Of a DNA stretch of 64,000 bases, positions 17,336-25,578 are shown piece by piece. Made by a program: the position numbers and the translations under genes. Where the stretch lies: assembly GCA_002394635.1 (NCBI GenBank), contig DGUK01000091.1, forward strand, positions 1 to 64,000. The letters are read 5' to 3'. Below the pieces are notes generated by a model. It made no database searches. It worked only from the letters and a program-made list of their open reading frames with translations, and was not told where the DNA came from. This DNA comes from Faecalitalea sp. UBA4312. GTDB taxonomy: Bacteria > Bacillota_I > Bacilli_A > Erysipelotrichales > Erysipelotrichaceae. Position 1 is the first letter of the stretch, and each line of letters opens with the position of its first letter.

Positions 17336-17860
17336 TTATTCTCCCATTACCGTAATGATACACTTACGGTTTCTTCCGCCTTTCGCGCGGTCAAAGTCTA
17401 CAAAGTAGATGTATCCTGTGGATCCTACACCCAGTTTACCATCTGTTACATCCAAGGTTACACTTGATCCGATGATCGTGGATTTTAAGTGTGCATCTCC
17501 ATTCCACAATGCGGAACGATCTCCCCCTGGAAGGTAATCTGCTGCATTCGGCCATGCTTCTACAGCTACATAATGTTCTTCCCCTGGATAGACATAGGTA
17601 TCCAGTGCCACCTGATCCGGAATGATCTTTCCTAATACATTGTTCAGGTCTTCCTGCAGGAATTCATCACCGTCTTCATTGTAATCATGTACGAATTCTT
17701 CAAAGAATACGGAGCAGGTAGTATGTGGCGAAATCACGAAACATACGCCTTCTTTTATACCGCTGTTTTCAATAGCAGCTTTTACTTGTGGTGTAATATC
17801 CAAATATGTCGGACGATCACCATGAGACTTCAAACTAATTCTTTCCTTATATACAGTCAT
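17336..17860 (-). CDS. YjbQ-family protein
   Basis: The 174-residue protein belongs to the YjbQ (UPF0047) family: SPHTTCSVFFEEF near residue 43, NEDGDEFLQEDL near residue 60, GDAHLKSTIIGSS near residue 124 and a C-terminal GSTGYIYFVDFD. Some members have weak thiamine-phosphate synthase activity, but the physiological role is unsettled. Its place between aldolase and isomerase genes suggests a role in the same sugar-phosphate route. Confidence 0.85.
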   Translation of the reverse strand: MTVYKERISLKSHGDRPTYLDITPQVKAAIENSGIKEGVCFVISPHTTCSVFFEEFVHDYNEDGDEFLQEDLNNVLGKIIPDQVALDTYVYPGEEHYVAVEAWPNAADYLPGGDRSALWNGDAHLKSTIIGSSVTLDVTDGKLGVGSTGYIYFVDFDRAKGGRNRKCIITVMGE

Positions 17861-17878
17861 TCTTCTTTTCCTCTTTCC

Positions 17879-18721
17879 TTAAATTGATTTTGTTTCAAAT
17901 AATTTGTAGCAGTATTTCAAGCAGTCTTTCATTCCATCAATGGAAGCATTCTTGATTGTGTAGTAGTCATCGACTTCTGCTTCCTTGTTTTCCAGAGCCA
18001 ATACCGGACGGGCTGCACTGGCCATGAAATCAGAATATACATTGACTTTGGCAATCCCTTCGGTTGCACAACGATTCAGGTTGTCATCTCCGGAACCGGA
18101 TCCTCCGTGCAATACCAGCGGACATGGTACAGCTTCCTTCAGTTCATGAAGACGTTCAAAGTTGATTACCGGTGTTCCCTTATAGAATCCATGGGCTGTT
18201 CCGATGGATACAGCTAAGGAATCACACTGTGTCTGTTCGGCAAATGCCTTGGCTTCTTCTACAGATGTGTAGATCGCATTTGGATCGGATTTATCGAAGT
18301 TGGAAGCAACGTGTCCGATTTCAGCTTCAACCACAACCCCTTTCTCATGGGCATATTCTACAACGGACTTAGTTAAAGCTACGTTTTCTTCAAATGGTTT
18401 CATGGAACCATCAATCATAACAGATGTGAATCCTAAGTCAATGGCTTTCTTACATACTTCGAAAGAGCTTCCGTGATCTAGATGCAAACAAACCGGATTG
18501 GTTGTCTTTTCCGCTAAATATTTCGCATAGTAGGCTGCGTCTTCTAATGTAATAAATGCATTTAAATGGGCTTCTGCAATCGCAATGATAATTGGTAAGT
18601 TTAATTCTTCGGAAACGGCCAGATGTGCTTTTAATGAATCTTCATCTACAAAATTTGCAGATGGAACCGCAAAATGTCCAGCAACAGCTTTTTCAAACAT
18701 TTCCTTTGATGTAACTAACAT
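17879..18721 (-). CDS. Class II ketose-bisphosphate aldolase
   Basis: The 280-residue enzyme is a zinc-dependent aldolase. VCLHLDHGSSFEVCKKAIDLG near residue 76 holds the metal His and catalytic Asp, EAEIGHV near residue 132 and LVLHGGSGSGDD near residue 202 hold further ligands and the phosphate site. Fructose-bisphosphate and tagatose-bisphosphate aldolases share these features, so the sugar cannot be fixed. It leads the operon with YjbQ and the isomerase and has its own promoter. Confidence 0.88.
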   Translation of the reverse strand: MLVTSKEMFEKAVAGHFAVPSANFVDEDSLKAHLAVSEELNLPIIIAIAEAHLNAFITLEDAAYYAKYLAEKTTNPVCLHLDHGSSFEVCKKAIDLGFTSVMIDGSMKPFEENVALTKSVVEYAHEKGVVVEAEIGHVASNFDKSDPNAIYTSVEEAKAFAEQTQCDSLAVSIGTAHGFYKGTPVINFERLHELKEAVPCPLVLHGGSGSGDDNLNRCATEGIAKVNVYSDFMASAARPVLALENKEAEVDDYYTIKNASIDGMKDCLKYCYKLFETKSI

Positions 18722-18752
18722 TCGTATAAGTCCTCCTTGATGTCACGAACAC

Positions 18753-18781
18753 ATTATACATTACAAATGTCATAATTTCAA
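18753..18781 (-). promoter_or_regulatory. Promoter of the aldolase operon
   Basis: On the minus strand, -35 TTGAAA (18776-18781) and -10 TATAAT (18753-18758) are separated by 17 bases, with the start codon about 30 bases beyond the -10. Confidence 0.65.
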
Positions 18782-18899
18782 TATAACTTTTAAAAATTAT
18801 TAATATTATATTCGCTTATCTAATTAATGTTTTTTGTGTTCAAAATTAATGCTTGTCACACATCAATCTGTTATAATATTCATATCGAGGTTACTGACT

Positions 18900-19799
18900 A
18901 TGACTTTAAATCAGCTATTGTACTTTTACCAGGCTGCTTCTTTAGAACATTTTAACTTAGCGGCCAAAGCTCTGCATATCTCTGAGCCTTCCCTCAGCCG
19001 ATCGATTCGCTTTCTTGAAGAAGAGCTGGGTGTACAGCTATTCGAAAAAAAAGGAAGAAATATTGTTTTGACCAAGGCAGGAAGGGTCTTTCTTGTTCAT
19101 GTAGAAAAAATATTAAAAGATATTTCCTATGCAAAAACCAGTATGAAAGAATATGCACTGGACGGTGGGAAAATTGAGGTAGCCTATGTCGCTCCTTTAT
19201 CACGCAATATCCTGCCTGCTATCATTCGCTCTTTTTTAGATGAACCGGATAACCAAAAGGTTGTATTTAATTTTTACCAAGGCTATACAGAGGAAAACCT
19301 TGCCGGTTTGAAAAACGGTACTTATGATGTCATCTTTGGATCGAATTTAAGTGAACAGCCGGGAATAAACATCATTCCGATCATGCAAAGGAATATGGTT
19401 GTCATCATGTCTGCCGACCATCCTTTGGCAAACAGGAAATATATCGATCATACAGCTTTTTCTCAGTATCCGGTTTTAAAATACGATTCGCAGTCGTCGT
19501 TGGGCGTCTATTCCAATCAGTATTTTCAATCTTATAATGTAGTTCCAAACACAATATTTGAATTCCCGGATGAAGAGAGCATCGCTTCTTTTGTCAGCCA
19601 GGGTTTCGGTATTGCTCTGGTAGCCGATGTATATTCCATTTACAGAGACAATATCGTCATTCGTCCTCTGGTTCCTCAGGAAAAAATGGTCCATACGGTC
19701 TCCATGGCGACGATGAATAACAATGTGTCCCCAGCGTCTTTACAAAGGCTGATCCAGCACGTAAAGGATCATTTTAAGAACCATTTTGACGCCCTGTAA
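18900..19799 (+). CDS. LysR-family transcriptional regulator
   Basis: The protein has about 299 residues. The N-terminal winged helix-turn-helix reads FNLAAKALHISEPSLSRSI, followed by LEEELGVQLFEKKGRNIVLT, and an effector-binding domain extends from about residue 90. The ATG at 18900, preceded by TCGAGG, is chosen because the LysR fold starts right there (MTLNQLLYFYQAASLEHF). It lies upstream of, and in the same direction as, the Fe-S flavoprotein gene, and probably controls it and the quinate/shikimate genes beyond. Confidence 0.85.
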   Translation: MTLNQLLYFYQAASLEHFNLAAKALHISEPSLSRSIRFLEEELGVQLFEKKGRNIVLTKAGRVFLVHVEKILKDISYAKTSMKEYALDGGKIEVAYVAPLSRNILPAIIRSFLDEPDNQKVVFNFYQGYTEENLAGLKNGTYDVIFGSNLSEQPGINIIPIMQRNMVVIMSADHPLANRKYIDHTAFSQYPVLKYDSQSSLGVYSNQYFQSYNVVPNTIFEFPDEESIASFVSQGFGIALVADVYSIYRDNIVIRPLVPQEKMVHTVSMATMNNNVSPASLQRLIQHVKDHFKNHFDAL

Positions 19800-19966
19800 A
19801 TCAAAATCCTTTATTCATAAAAGTTTAATAGTTTTTTGCTATTGATAATACGCAAAAAAACAATTAGACTTTTTATTTATGCAATTCTAATATATAAATA
19901 GATATCGTATGTCTATTAGTTCTTTCAACATGCGATCAAAGCGAATAATAAGGAGAACATGAAAGT

Positions 19967-21967
19967 ATGAAAAGCAAGTATTCTCACATTTTTGAGCCTT
20001 TTACCGTACGTCGAATGACCTTGAAAAACCGAATCGTCATGACGCCGATGGGCACAAACTTTGGTGAACAGAACGGAGAAATGAGTTTCCTCCACATTAA
20101 CTACTATGAGCAGAGAGCTCGTGGTGGCACGGGTATGTTGATCGTTGAAAACGCATGTGTGACATATCCACAGGGATCGAATGGTACAACACAATTACGT
20201 ATTGATTCCGATAACTATATCCCTAGATTATTCTATTTAACAGAAACAATCCACAAACACGATGCATGCATTGCCATTCAGCTGAACCATGCGGGGGCTT
20301 CCGCTATGTCAAGCCGCATCGGAATGCAGCCGGTTTCTTCTTCCAACATTCCTTCCAAGGATGGAGGAGAAGCACCTAGACCTTTATCTGTAGAAGAGAT
20401 TTACAGCATTGTTCGTGATTACGGACAAGCAGCCAAACGTGCTGTAACTGCCGGATTTGACGCCGTTGAGATCCATGCCGGACACTCTTATCTGATCAGC
20501 CAGTTCCTTTCTCCTGTATATAATAAACGTACAGACGAATTTGGTGGATCTGCAGAAAACCGTGCCCGTTTCGCAAAACTGGTTATTGAAGAAGTTCGTA
20601 AACAAGTAGGTCCTTTCTTCCCGATCATCGTTCGTATCAGTGCTGATGAATTCGTAGAAGGTGGAAATACTTTAGATGACTGTATTGAATATCTGCAATA
20701 CTTTGAAAAAGAAGTAGATATCTTCCATGTATCCGCTGCATTAAATCAATCCTTACAGTATCAGATTGATGCAAACTATCTGCCGGATGGATGGCGTTCT
20801 TACATGGCACGTCGTGTTAAAGAAGCTTATGGCAAACCAACCATCGCTGTCGGTAATATCCGTAACCCACAGGTTGCCGAAGATATCCTGGCTCGTGGCG
20901 ATGCTGATTTGATCGGTATGGGACGTGGTCTGATTGCCGATCCGGATTGGGTAAACAAAGTTGAATTCGGTCATGAAGAAGATATTCGTCAATGTATCTC
21001 CTGTAACGTTGGATGTGCCGGTCATCGAATCGGTCTGAACAAGCCGATCCGTTGTACAGTAAACCCGGCTGTTAACTCCAATGCAGATTATTATAAGAAA
21101 AAGATCAATAAACCTTGCAACGTTGTTGTTGTCGGCGCCGGTACAGCAGGTCTGGAAGCTGCATGTACAGCCGCTGAAGTTGGATGTACTACATTCCTGA
21201 TCGAGAAATCTGATAAACTGGGTGGTCTGTCCGCTATTATTTCTCAGATTCCGGATAAGAACCGTATGGCTAACTTCCCTAAATACTTAGAGAGAAGAGC
21301 TAAGAAACTGCATAACCTGTTTATCTTCAAAAACACAGCTGCCACTGTGGATCTCGTTAAGACATTCAATCCGGATATCGTTGTAAACGCAACCGGATCT
21401 AATCCGACACTGCCTCCGATCAAGGGATTGCTGGATCGTGTAGATAAGGATGGCTCTAAGGTAGCTACTGTATTAAAGATGATCGAACGCCGTGAGGAAT
21501 ATCCGGAAGACATGAAAGGACAGAAAGTCGCTGTTATCGGTGGCGGAGCTGTTGGTCTGGATGTTATGGAATTCTTCACAGAAAAAGGTGCTGATGTAAC
21601 AATGGTAGAAATGCTGCCGATTATCGGTAATGGTCTGGATCCAATCACGAAATGTGATACGCAGACACGTATGAAAAAATACAATGTTCGTCAGATGACT
21701 AATACAGCTTTACAGGAAGTATGCGATGACAAGTTCATCGTAAAGAATCCGGAAGGTGAAATCGAAGACATTCCGTTCGATTATGGATTCATCTGCTTAG
21801 GTATGCGTGCTAACACACCAATCTTAGCTGATCTGAAAAAAGAATTCGAAGATACCAATGTAGAAATCTACAACATTGGTGACAGTAAACGTGCTCGTCG
21901 TATCATTGAAGGTACGACAGAAGGACGTAACGTATTAGAAGTATTGAAACGTCACGATTATCTATAA
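19967..21967 (+). CDS. Old-yellow-enzyme-type Fe-S flavoprotein (enoate/dienoyl-CoA reductase family)
   Basis: The 666-residue enzyme has an FMN TIM barrel (residues 1-340, starting FEPFTVRRMTLKNRIVMTPM), then a 4Fe-4S motif CISCNVGCAGHRIG with a fourth Cys 11 residues on (about 344-363). Next comes an FAD/NAD module with VVVVGAGTAGLEAACTAAEVG near residue 385 and VAVIGGGAVGLDVMEFF near residue 522. This architecture is that of 2,4-dienoyl-CoA reductase, 2-enoate reductase and the bile-acid enzymes BaiCD/BaiH, which reduce activated C=C bonds with NAD(P)H. The substrate is unknown; the surrounding quinate/shikimate genes make a dehydrated hydroaromatic acid a reasonable guess. A terminator follows. 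Confidence 0.88.
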   Translation: MKSKYSHIFEPFTVRRMTLKNRIVMTPMGTNFGEQNGEMSFLHINYYEQRARGGTGMLIVENACVTYPQGSNGTTQLRIDSDNYIPRLFYLTETIHKHDACIAIQLNHAGASAMSSRIGMQPVSSSNIPSKDGGEAPRPLSVEEIYSIVRDYGQAAKRAVTAGFDAVEIHAGHSYLISQFLSPVYNKRTDEFGGSAENRARFAKLVIEEVRKQVGPFFPIIVRISADEFVEGGNTLDDCIEYLQYFEKEVDIFHVSAALNQSLQYQIDANYLPDGWRSYMARRVKEAYGKPTIAVGNIRNPQVAEDILARGDADLIGMGRGLIADPDWVNKVEFGHEEDIRQCISCNVGCAGHRIGLNKPIRCTVNPAVNSNADYYKKKINKPCNVVVVGAGTAGLEAACTAAEVGCTTFLIEKSDKLGGLSAIISQIPDKNRMANFPKYLERRAKKLHNLFIFKNTAATVDLVKTFNPDIVVNATGSNPTLPPIKGLLDRVDKDGSKVATVLKMIERREEYPEDMKGQKVAVIGGGAVGLDVMEFFTEKGADVTMVEMLPIIGNGLDPITKCDTQTRMKKYNVRQMTNTALQEVCDDKFIVKNPEGEIEDIPFDYGFICLGMRANTPILADLKKEFEDTNVEIYNIGDSKRARRIIEGTTEGRNVLEVLKRHDYL

Positions 21968-21992
21968 ATCGTTGGTACATTCTGTCAAATAG

Positions 21993-22022
21993 TAAAAAAG
22001 CCGATTTTCTCGGCTTTTTTAC
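21993..22022. terminator. Bidirectional terminator
   Basis: A aaaaaagccga/tcggctttttt stem serves the flavoprotein gene on plus and the peptidase gene on minus, overlapping the stop of the latter. Confidence 0.8.
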
Positions 22023-22729
22023 TTTATCTCTGTAATTATAAATCCATCAATATTATCCCCGGAGACTTGTCTGTTTTCCCCAATCTCCATTGTGATTGGA
22101 TTTCCTTCGTAGGGAAGATGGTAGATGTGATACCTCTCAAAGTCAATGGCTTGTTGTCGGACCGTATCCATGTATTCTTCCAGACAAAGCCCTCTGGATT
22201 CCATTATGATGGAATGTGGCGCACCGACATAGCGGAAATGCCACGGCTCCTCACTGATTTTTGTGATTGTTGTCTTATCTTTTTTGTATCGCTCAATAAA
22301 TCCATTTTGTATGGCTGCTTGACGAAAAGCCTGACAAATGCCTTCTCTAGGAAAAGAAGGACAAATCATATCAATGTTTTCTTTTGTCTCTGCCAGATCA
22401 ATGGCCAGTCCTGTCTGATGTTCGCTGGCATTCGGTAACGCAACAAATTTACGGGTGTACTCCAAACCATTTTCCCTCAAAGAATCGGCATATAGCTGTT
22501 TCTGTTCATCCAATGGCCGATAACCACTGACCTCCGTAATCTGATTATTCATCCCGATATCCCGATACGTCTTCATCAGCTGGGCATACGCTGTTTCCTC
22601 CAGCTGAATTCCCGGTCGTACTGTTTGCAGTCGAGTTTCATCCATGGCATTCCTTAACAAATGATCAGGATTGACAAGAATTAAATATCCACGATATACA
22701 TCATCTTTTCGTAAAGTTATTTTCATCAT
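22019..22729 (-). CDS. VanY/VanXY-like D-Ala-D-Ala peptidase, apparently cytoplasmic
   Basis: The 236-residue zinc peptidase has SEHQTGLAIDL near residue 121 (zinc His and Asp) and EPWHFRY near residue 164 (catalytic Glu and second zinc His), the M15 family signature. An SGYRPLDEQKQLY segment near residue 68 is also typical. No signal peptide or membrane segment is visible, so it should stay in the cytoplasm like VanXY rather than act on the wall. There are no vanH, ligase or serine-racemase genes nearby, so a resistance role is not supported. It overlaps the upstream dehydrogenase gene by ATGA. The last 60 residues, after the zinc site, are an extension I do not recognise. Confidence 0.78.
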   Translation of the reverse strand: MMKITLRKDDVYRGYLILVNPDHLLRNAMDETRLQTVRPGIQLEETAYAQLMKTYRDIGMNNQITEVSGYRPLDEQKQLYADSLRENGLEYTRKFVALPNASEHQTGLAIDLAETKENIDMICPSFPREGICQAFRQAAIQNGFIERYKKDKTTITKISEEPWHFRYVGAPHSIIMESRGLCLEEYMDTVRQQAIDFERYHIYHLPYEGNPITMEIGENRQVSGDNIDGFIITEIK

Positions 22730-23592
22730 TCTTTAAAAAAGCGTTCCTTGACATCAGCAACCGGCATATCCAGTCCTGTATAAAGCTTAAAGGCCGCTAC
22801 CCCCTGCCATAATAACATACCTTTGCCTCCAACTGTCTGACAACCTGCTTTTTTTGCTTCCTTTAACAGTCGTGTTTCTTCCGGGTTGTATACAGTATCC
22901 GCAACAACCAGTCCCTTATGGAAGGCATTGACATCTTTGACAACGGACTGATCCTCCAACGGTTTCATGCCGACAATGGTCGCATTAACAAAGATATCGC
23001 TAGTCTGGATTTCCTTTGTCAATGTTTCAGAATCCTCTAGATCATAGACGTTGACGATACAATCCGGCACCGTCTTTTGAAGCTTCTGTGCGGTTTCCAC
23101 AGCTCTTTCAAAGAAGGAATCCTTTATATTGAAAATAGAAAGTTCCCGCACCCCATCCAATGCAGCCTGTACCTGAATGGCTGTGGCAGCTCCACCACCT
23201 CCGGCAATGGTCATCTTCTTACCTTTGATTTCAAAGCCATGATCCCGCAGATTATCGTTAAATCCAACGCCATCCGTAATATGTCCAATCAGTTTACCAT
23301 TTTCATTAACTATCGTGTTGACAGCTCCTACGATCCGGGCAGCTTCGGATAATTCATCTACATTTTGAGCTGCCGCAATCTTGTCCGGCATGGTAACATT
23401 ACAGCCTCGCATTTGAAATAGTTTCATCGCTTCCAGTGCCTGAGGTACTTGTTGTTCTTTTACATCAAAAGCAACATAAACATAATCCAGTCCCAAAGCT
23501 TCAAAGCTGTAATTATACATAGCTGGCGAACCAGAGTGTCCCACCGGTGAGCCCAGCAGTGCTAATAATCCGGTTTTTCCTGTTATATTCAT
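22726..23592 (-). CDS. YdiB-like quinate/shikimate dehydrogenase (copy 1)
   Basis: The 288-residue enzyme interconverts shikimate and 3-dehydroshikimate, and in YdiB types also quinate and 3-dehydroquinate. GHSGSPAMYN near residue 17 binds the substrate, NVTMPDK near residue 64 has the catalytic Lys, ITDGVGF near residue 104 has the catalytic Asp, and GGGGAATAIQVQAALDG near residue 128 binds the cofactor. After the second strand it reads SIFNIKDSFF: the acidic Asp in place of the Arg/Thr of AroE matches E. coli YdiB and favours NAD. It follows the mutase-kinase fusion in one operon, so it could supply shikimate for that kinase. Confidence 0.85.
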   Translation of the reverse strand: MNITGKTGLLALLGSPVGHSGSPAMYNYSFEALGLDYVYVAFDVKEQQVPQALEAMKLFQMRGCNVTMPDKIAAAQNVDELSEAARIVGAVNTIVNENGKLIGHITDGVGFNDNLRDHGFEIKGKKMTIAGGGGAATAIQVQAALDGVRELSIFNIKDSFFERAVETAQKLQKTVPDCIVNVYDLEDSETLTKEIQTSDIFVNATIVGMKPLEDQSVVKDVNAFHKGLVVADTVYNPEETRLLKEAKKAGCQTVGGKGMLLWQGVAAFKLYTGLDMPVADVKERFFKE

Positions 23593-23616
23593 TGTAAATC
23601 CTCCCTTAAAACATAA

Positions 23617-23640
23617 GCCATAGAATATTTATTCTATGGC
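23617..23640 (-). other. Perfect palindrome at the end of the mutase-kinase gene
   Basis: An eleven-base perfect stem with a two-base centre spans the stop codon of the fusion gene and the short gap before the YdiB-like gene. It has no long T run after it, so it is more likely an mRNA-stability or partial-attenuation hairpin than a full terminator. Confidence 0.45.
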
Positions 23641-24435
23641 CGCTTTTTCTTTCTCGTTATCAAAGGCAATCAGCTTGGCTATGATTTCATCACATACATC
23701 ATCCAGACTCTTTCCGTCTGTTTCTACCGTAATATCAGCCACTGCTTCATATCGCTCTTTTCTTTTTTCCAGAAGATTGCGGATATAATCCACATTCATG
23801 TGATTGTTTAAAATCGGACGTTCATCGCTGTCCTTTACCCGTTCTAAGATCGTAGCCGGATCAGCCTTTAATAAAACAACTCGTCCATTTTTCTTCATCT
23901 GTTCCGCATTATCTTTCCGCATGATAACACCGCCCCCACAGCTGACGATGCTCTGTTTTACCTTTTGTAGCTCGATCAACGCATTGCTCTCCAAATTTCG
24001 GAAATACAATTCGCCGTATTCATCAAAGATCTCCGAAATGGACATACCTTGTTTTTTAACGATCATCTCATCCATTTCCACCCGATGCATTTCCAGCTTT
24101 CGCTCCAGTTCATTGGCAATTGTCGTCTTTCCCGCTCCCATAAAACCAATTAAAAAAATATTATAGTCAAACAAACTTTTAGCCTGTACTCGACGGCTGT
24201 TTTTCATAATGTACGTAAAAATGTCCAGTATCTCTTCTTCAAAGGGATTATCCCCCAACATATCCTTCAGTACATTGGTTTGTTTTTCCTCCTGCTCAGG
24301 TTGAAGAATTGGAATTCCCACTGCTTTCTTATACGATATAATCTCCTGCACATGGACCATACGATCTGCCAGAGCTTCTATAATACGATGATCGCATTCC
24401 GCAATCTTTTCCCGGATCTGTTCTAACTCTTCCAT
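23629..24435 (-). CDS. Chorismate mutase-shikimate kinase fusion
   Basis: The 268-residue protein joins two steps of aromatic amino-acid synthesis. Residues 1-88 form an AroQ-type chorismate mutase helical domain (IREKIAECDHRIIEALADRM, then the second helix with EEEILDIFTYIMKNSRRVQ). Residues 93-260 form a shikimate kinase with the P-loop GFMGAGKTTIANEL, the substrate-binding VEMDEMIV and YFRNLE, and SCGGGVI. The two steps are not consecutive in the pathway, since EPSP synthase and chorismate synthase lie between them. It has its own promoter and is followed by the YdiB-like dehydrogenase. Confidence 0.87.
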   Translation of the reverse strand: MEELEQIREKIAECDHRIIEALADRMVHVQEIISYKKAVGIPILQPEQEEKQTNVLKDMLGDNPFEEEILDIFTYIMKNSRRVQAKSLFDYNIFLIGFMGAGKTTIANELERKLEMHRVEMDEMIVKKQGMSISEIFDEYGELYFRNLESNALIELQKVKQSIVSCGGGVIMRKDNAEQMKKNGRVVLLKADPATILERVKDSDERPILNNHMNVDYIRNLLEKRKERYEAVADITVETDGKSLDDVCDEIIAKLIAFDNEKEKAAIE

Positions 24436-24463
24436 ATTTAAAATCTCCTTAATTATAGGCTTT

Positions 24464-24492
24464 ATTATAGCAGTATCCTATACACAATTCAA
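24464..24492 (-). promoter_or_regulatory. Promoter of the mutase-kinase operon
   Basis: On the minus strand, -35 TTGAAT (24487-24492) and -10 TATAAT (24464-24469) are separated by 17 bases, about 30 bases ahead of the ATG. Confidence 0.6.
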
Positions 24493-24535
24493 ACCACATT
24501 TTCATATATTTTCAATTCATTTTCATTTTGTTTCA

Positions 24536-24565
24536 ATAAAAAATCCGCTATAGCGGATTTAATTT
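24536..24565 (-). terminator. Terminator of the TRAP transporter operon
   Basis: On the minus strand an aaatccgct/agcggattt stem with a T-rich tail overlaps the stop region of the solute-binding protein gene. Confidence 0.75.
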
Positions 24566-25568
24566 ATTGCACATGTTGATAGGCTTCGACCAGTTTCGGA
24601 TCTACCGTTTTTTCGATTTTCTCGTATACCGGTTTACATTTCTCACGTACAGCCTCCATCGTTTGTTCATCCAATGGTACGACTTCTGTACCACTTTGTT
24701 CGATGATATCGATACGTCCGGCAATTCGCTCATCGGATTTTTCGCGGGCATAATCCTTCGCAATATCTGCTGCCTGACGAATGATCTCCTGTTGTTCCTT
24801 GGTCAATGTCTGCATAAATTCATCACTGACGATCAAGGAAATCAGATGTGGTAAATGATTTGTCTCAATCACGTAATCCTGCTGTTCATACAGTTTATTG
24901 GAAACGATAACTTCATATGGATTCTCCTGCGCATCAATGGTTCCCTGCTGCAACCCAATATAGACCTCTGAGAACGTCATCGGTGTCGGGTTGGCTCCCA
25001 GCTGCTTCCAGAAATCCATATGGAAGGAGTTTTCCATCGTACGTATCTTCTGATTTTTAAAGTCATCGATGGAGGTTACTTTACGGTTGGTGGACATAAC
25101 GCGGAATCCCTGATCAGCATAGCCAAGCAGCTCATACCCTCCTTGATGGTATACCTTTCCAATGCGATCCATGAATTCTTGGTCATCGATTGCATTTCGA
25201 ACATCTTCGATATCATCATACACACACGGCATATCAAAGACGGCAATGTCTTTCATAAAGGTAACCTGTGGTGCCGTATTCTGTACCACAAACGGAATAT
25301 CTCCATCGCTGCATGATTCCAGCAATTCCCGGTCTCCACCCAAAACGCTGTTTGGATATACTTGGATCTTCATAGATCCGTCACTCAGTTCATATACCGT
25401 ATCCGCAAACTTCTCTGCATAAATCTGCGTAACTGTATCCTCCGGACTGGATGTACCTAATGGCCAGGCATATCGTTGTTCTGTATCCTTCTGTGCACCA
25501 CATCCAATCAGATTCCAGGACAGAAAACCAGTCAAAGCGATATTGATCATTTTCTTCAATGCTTTCAT
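24564..25568 (-). CDS. TRAP transporter solute-binding lipoprotein (DctP type)
   Basis: The 334-residue protein has a lipoprotein signal (WNLIGCGAQ, lipid-bearing Cys at about residue 23) and a DctP fold. The conserved Arg that holds the substrate carboxylate is in FKNQKIRTMENSF near residue 165, and GLQQGTIDAQENP follows near residue 202. Such proteins catch an organic acid at the outer face of the membrane for import on a sodium gradient. It ends the DctQ-DctM-DctP operon, which lies between aroD and the mutase-kinase operon, so quinate, shikimate or a relative is the likely cargo. Confidence 0.87.
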   Translation of the reverse strand: MKALKKMINIALTGFLSWNLIGCGAQKDTEQRYAWPLGTSSPEDTVTQIYAEKFADTVYELSDGSMKIQVYPNSVLGGDRELLESCSDGDIPFVVQNTAPQVTFMKDIAVFDMPCVYDDIEDVRNAIDDQEFMDRIGKVYHQGGYELLGYADQGFRVMSTNRKVTSIDDFKNQKIRTMENSFHMDFWKQLGANPTPMTFSEVYIGLQQGTIDAQENPYEVIVSNKLYEQQDYVIETNHLPHLISLIVSDEFMQTLTKEQQEIIRQAADIAKDYAREKSDERIAGRIDIIEQSGTEVVPLDEQTMEAVREKCKPVYEKIEKTVDPKLVEAYQHVQ

Positions 25569-25578
25569 AGACGGACTC

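Noticed and set aside
19959-19970. Three-codon upstream frame ATGAAAGTATGA overlapping the flavoprotein start
   Set aside because: It could be a coupling mini-ORF, but one short instance is easily chance.
22019-22729. Vancomycin-resistance gene
   Set aside because: Only the peptidase family is shared; no vanH, D-Ala-D-Lac/D-Ser ligase, racemase or sensor genes are present.
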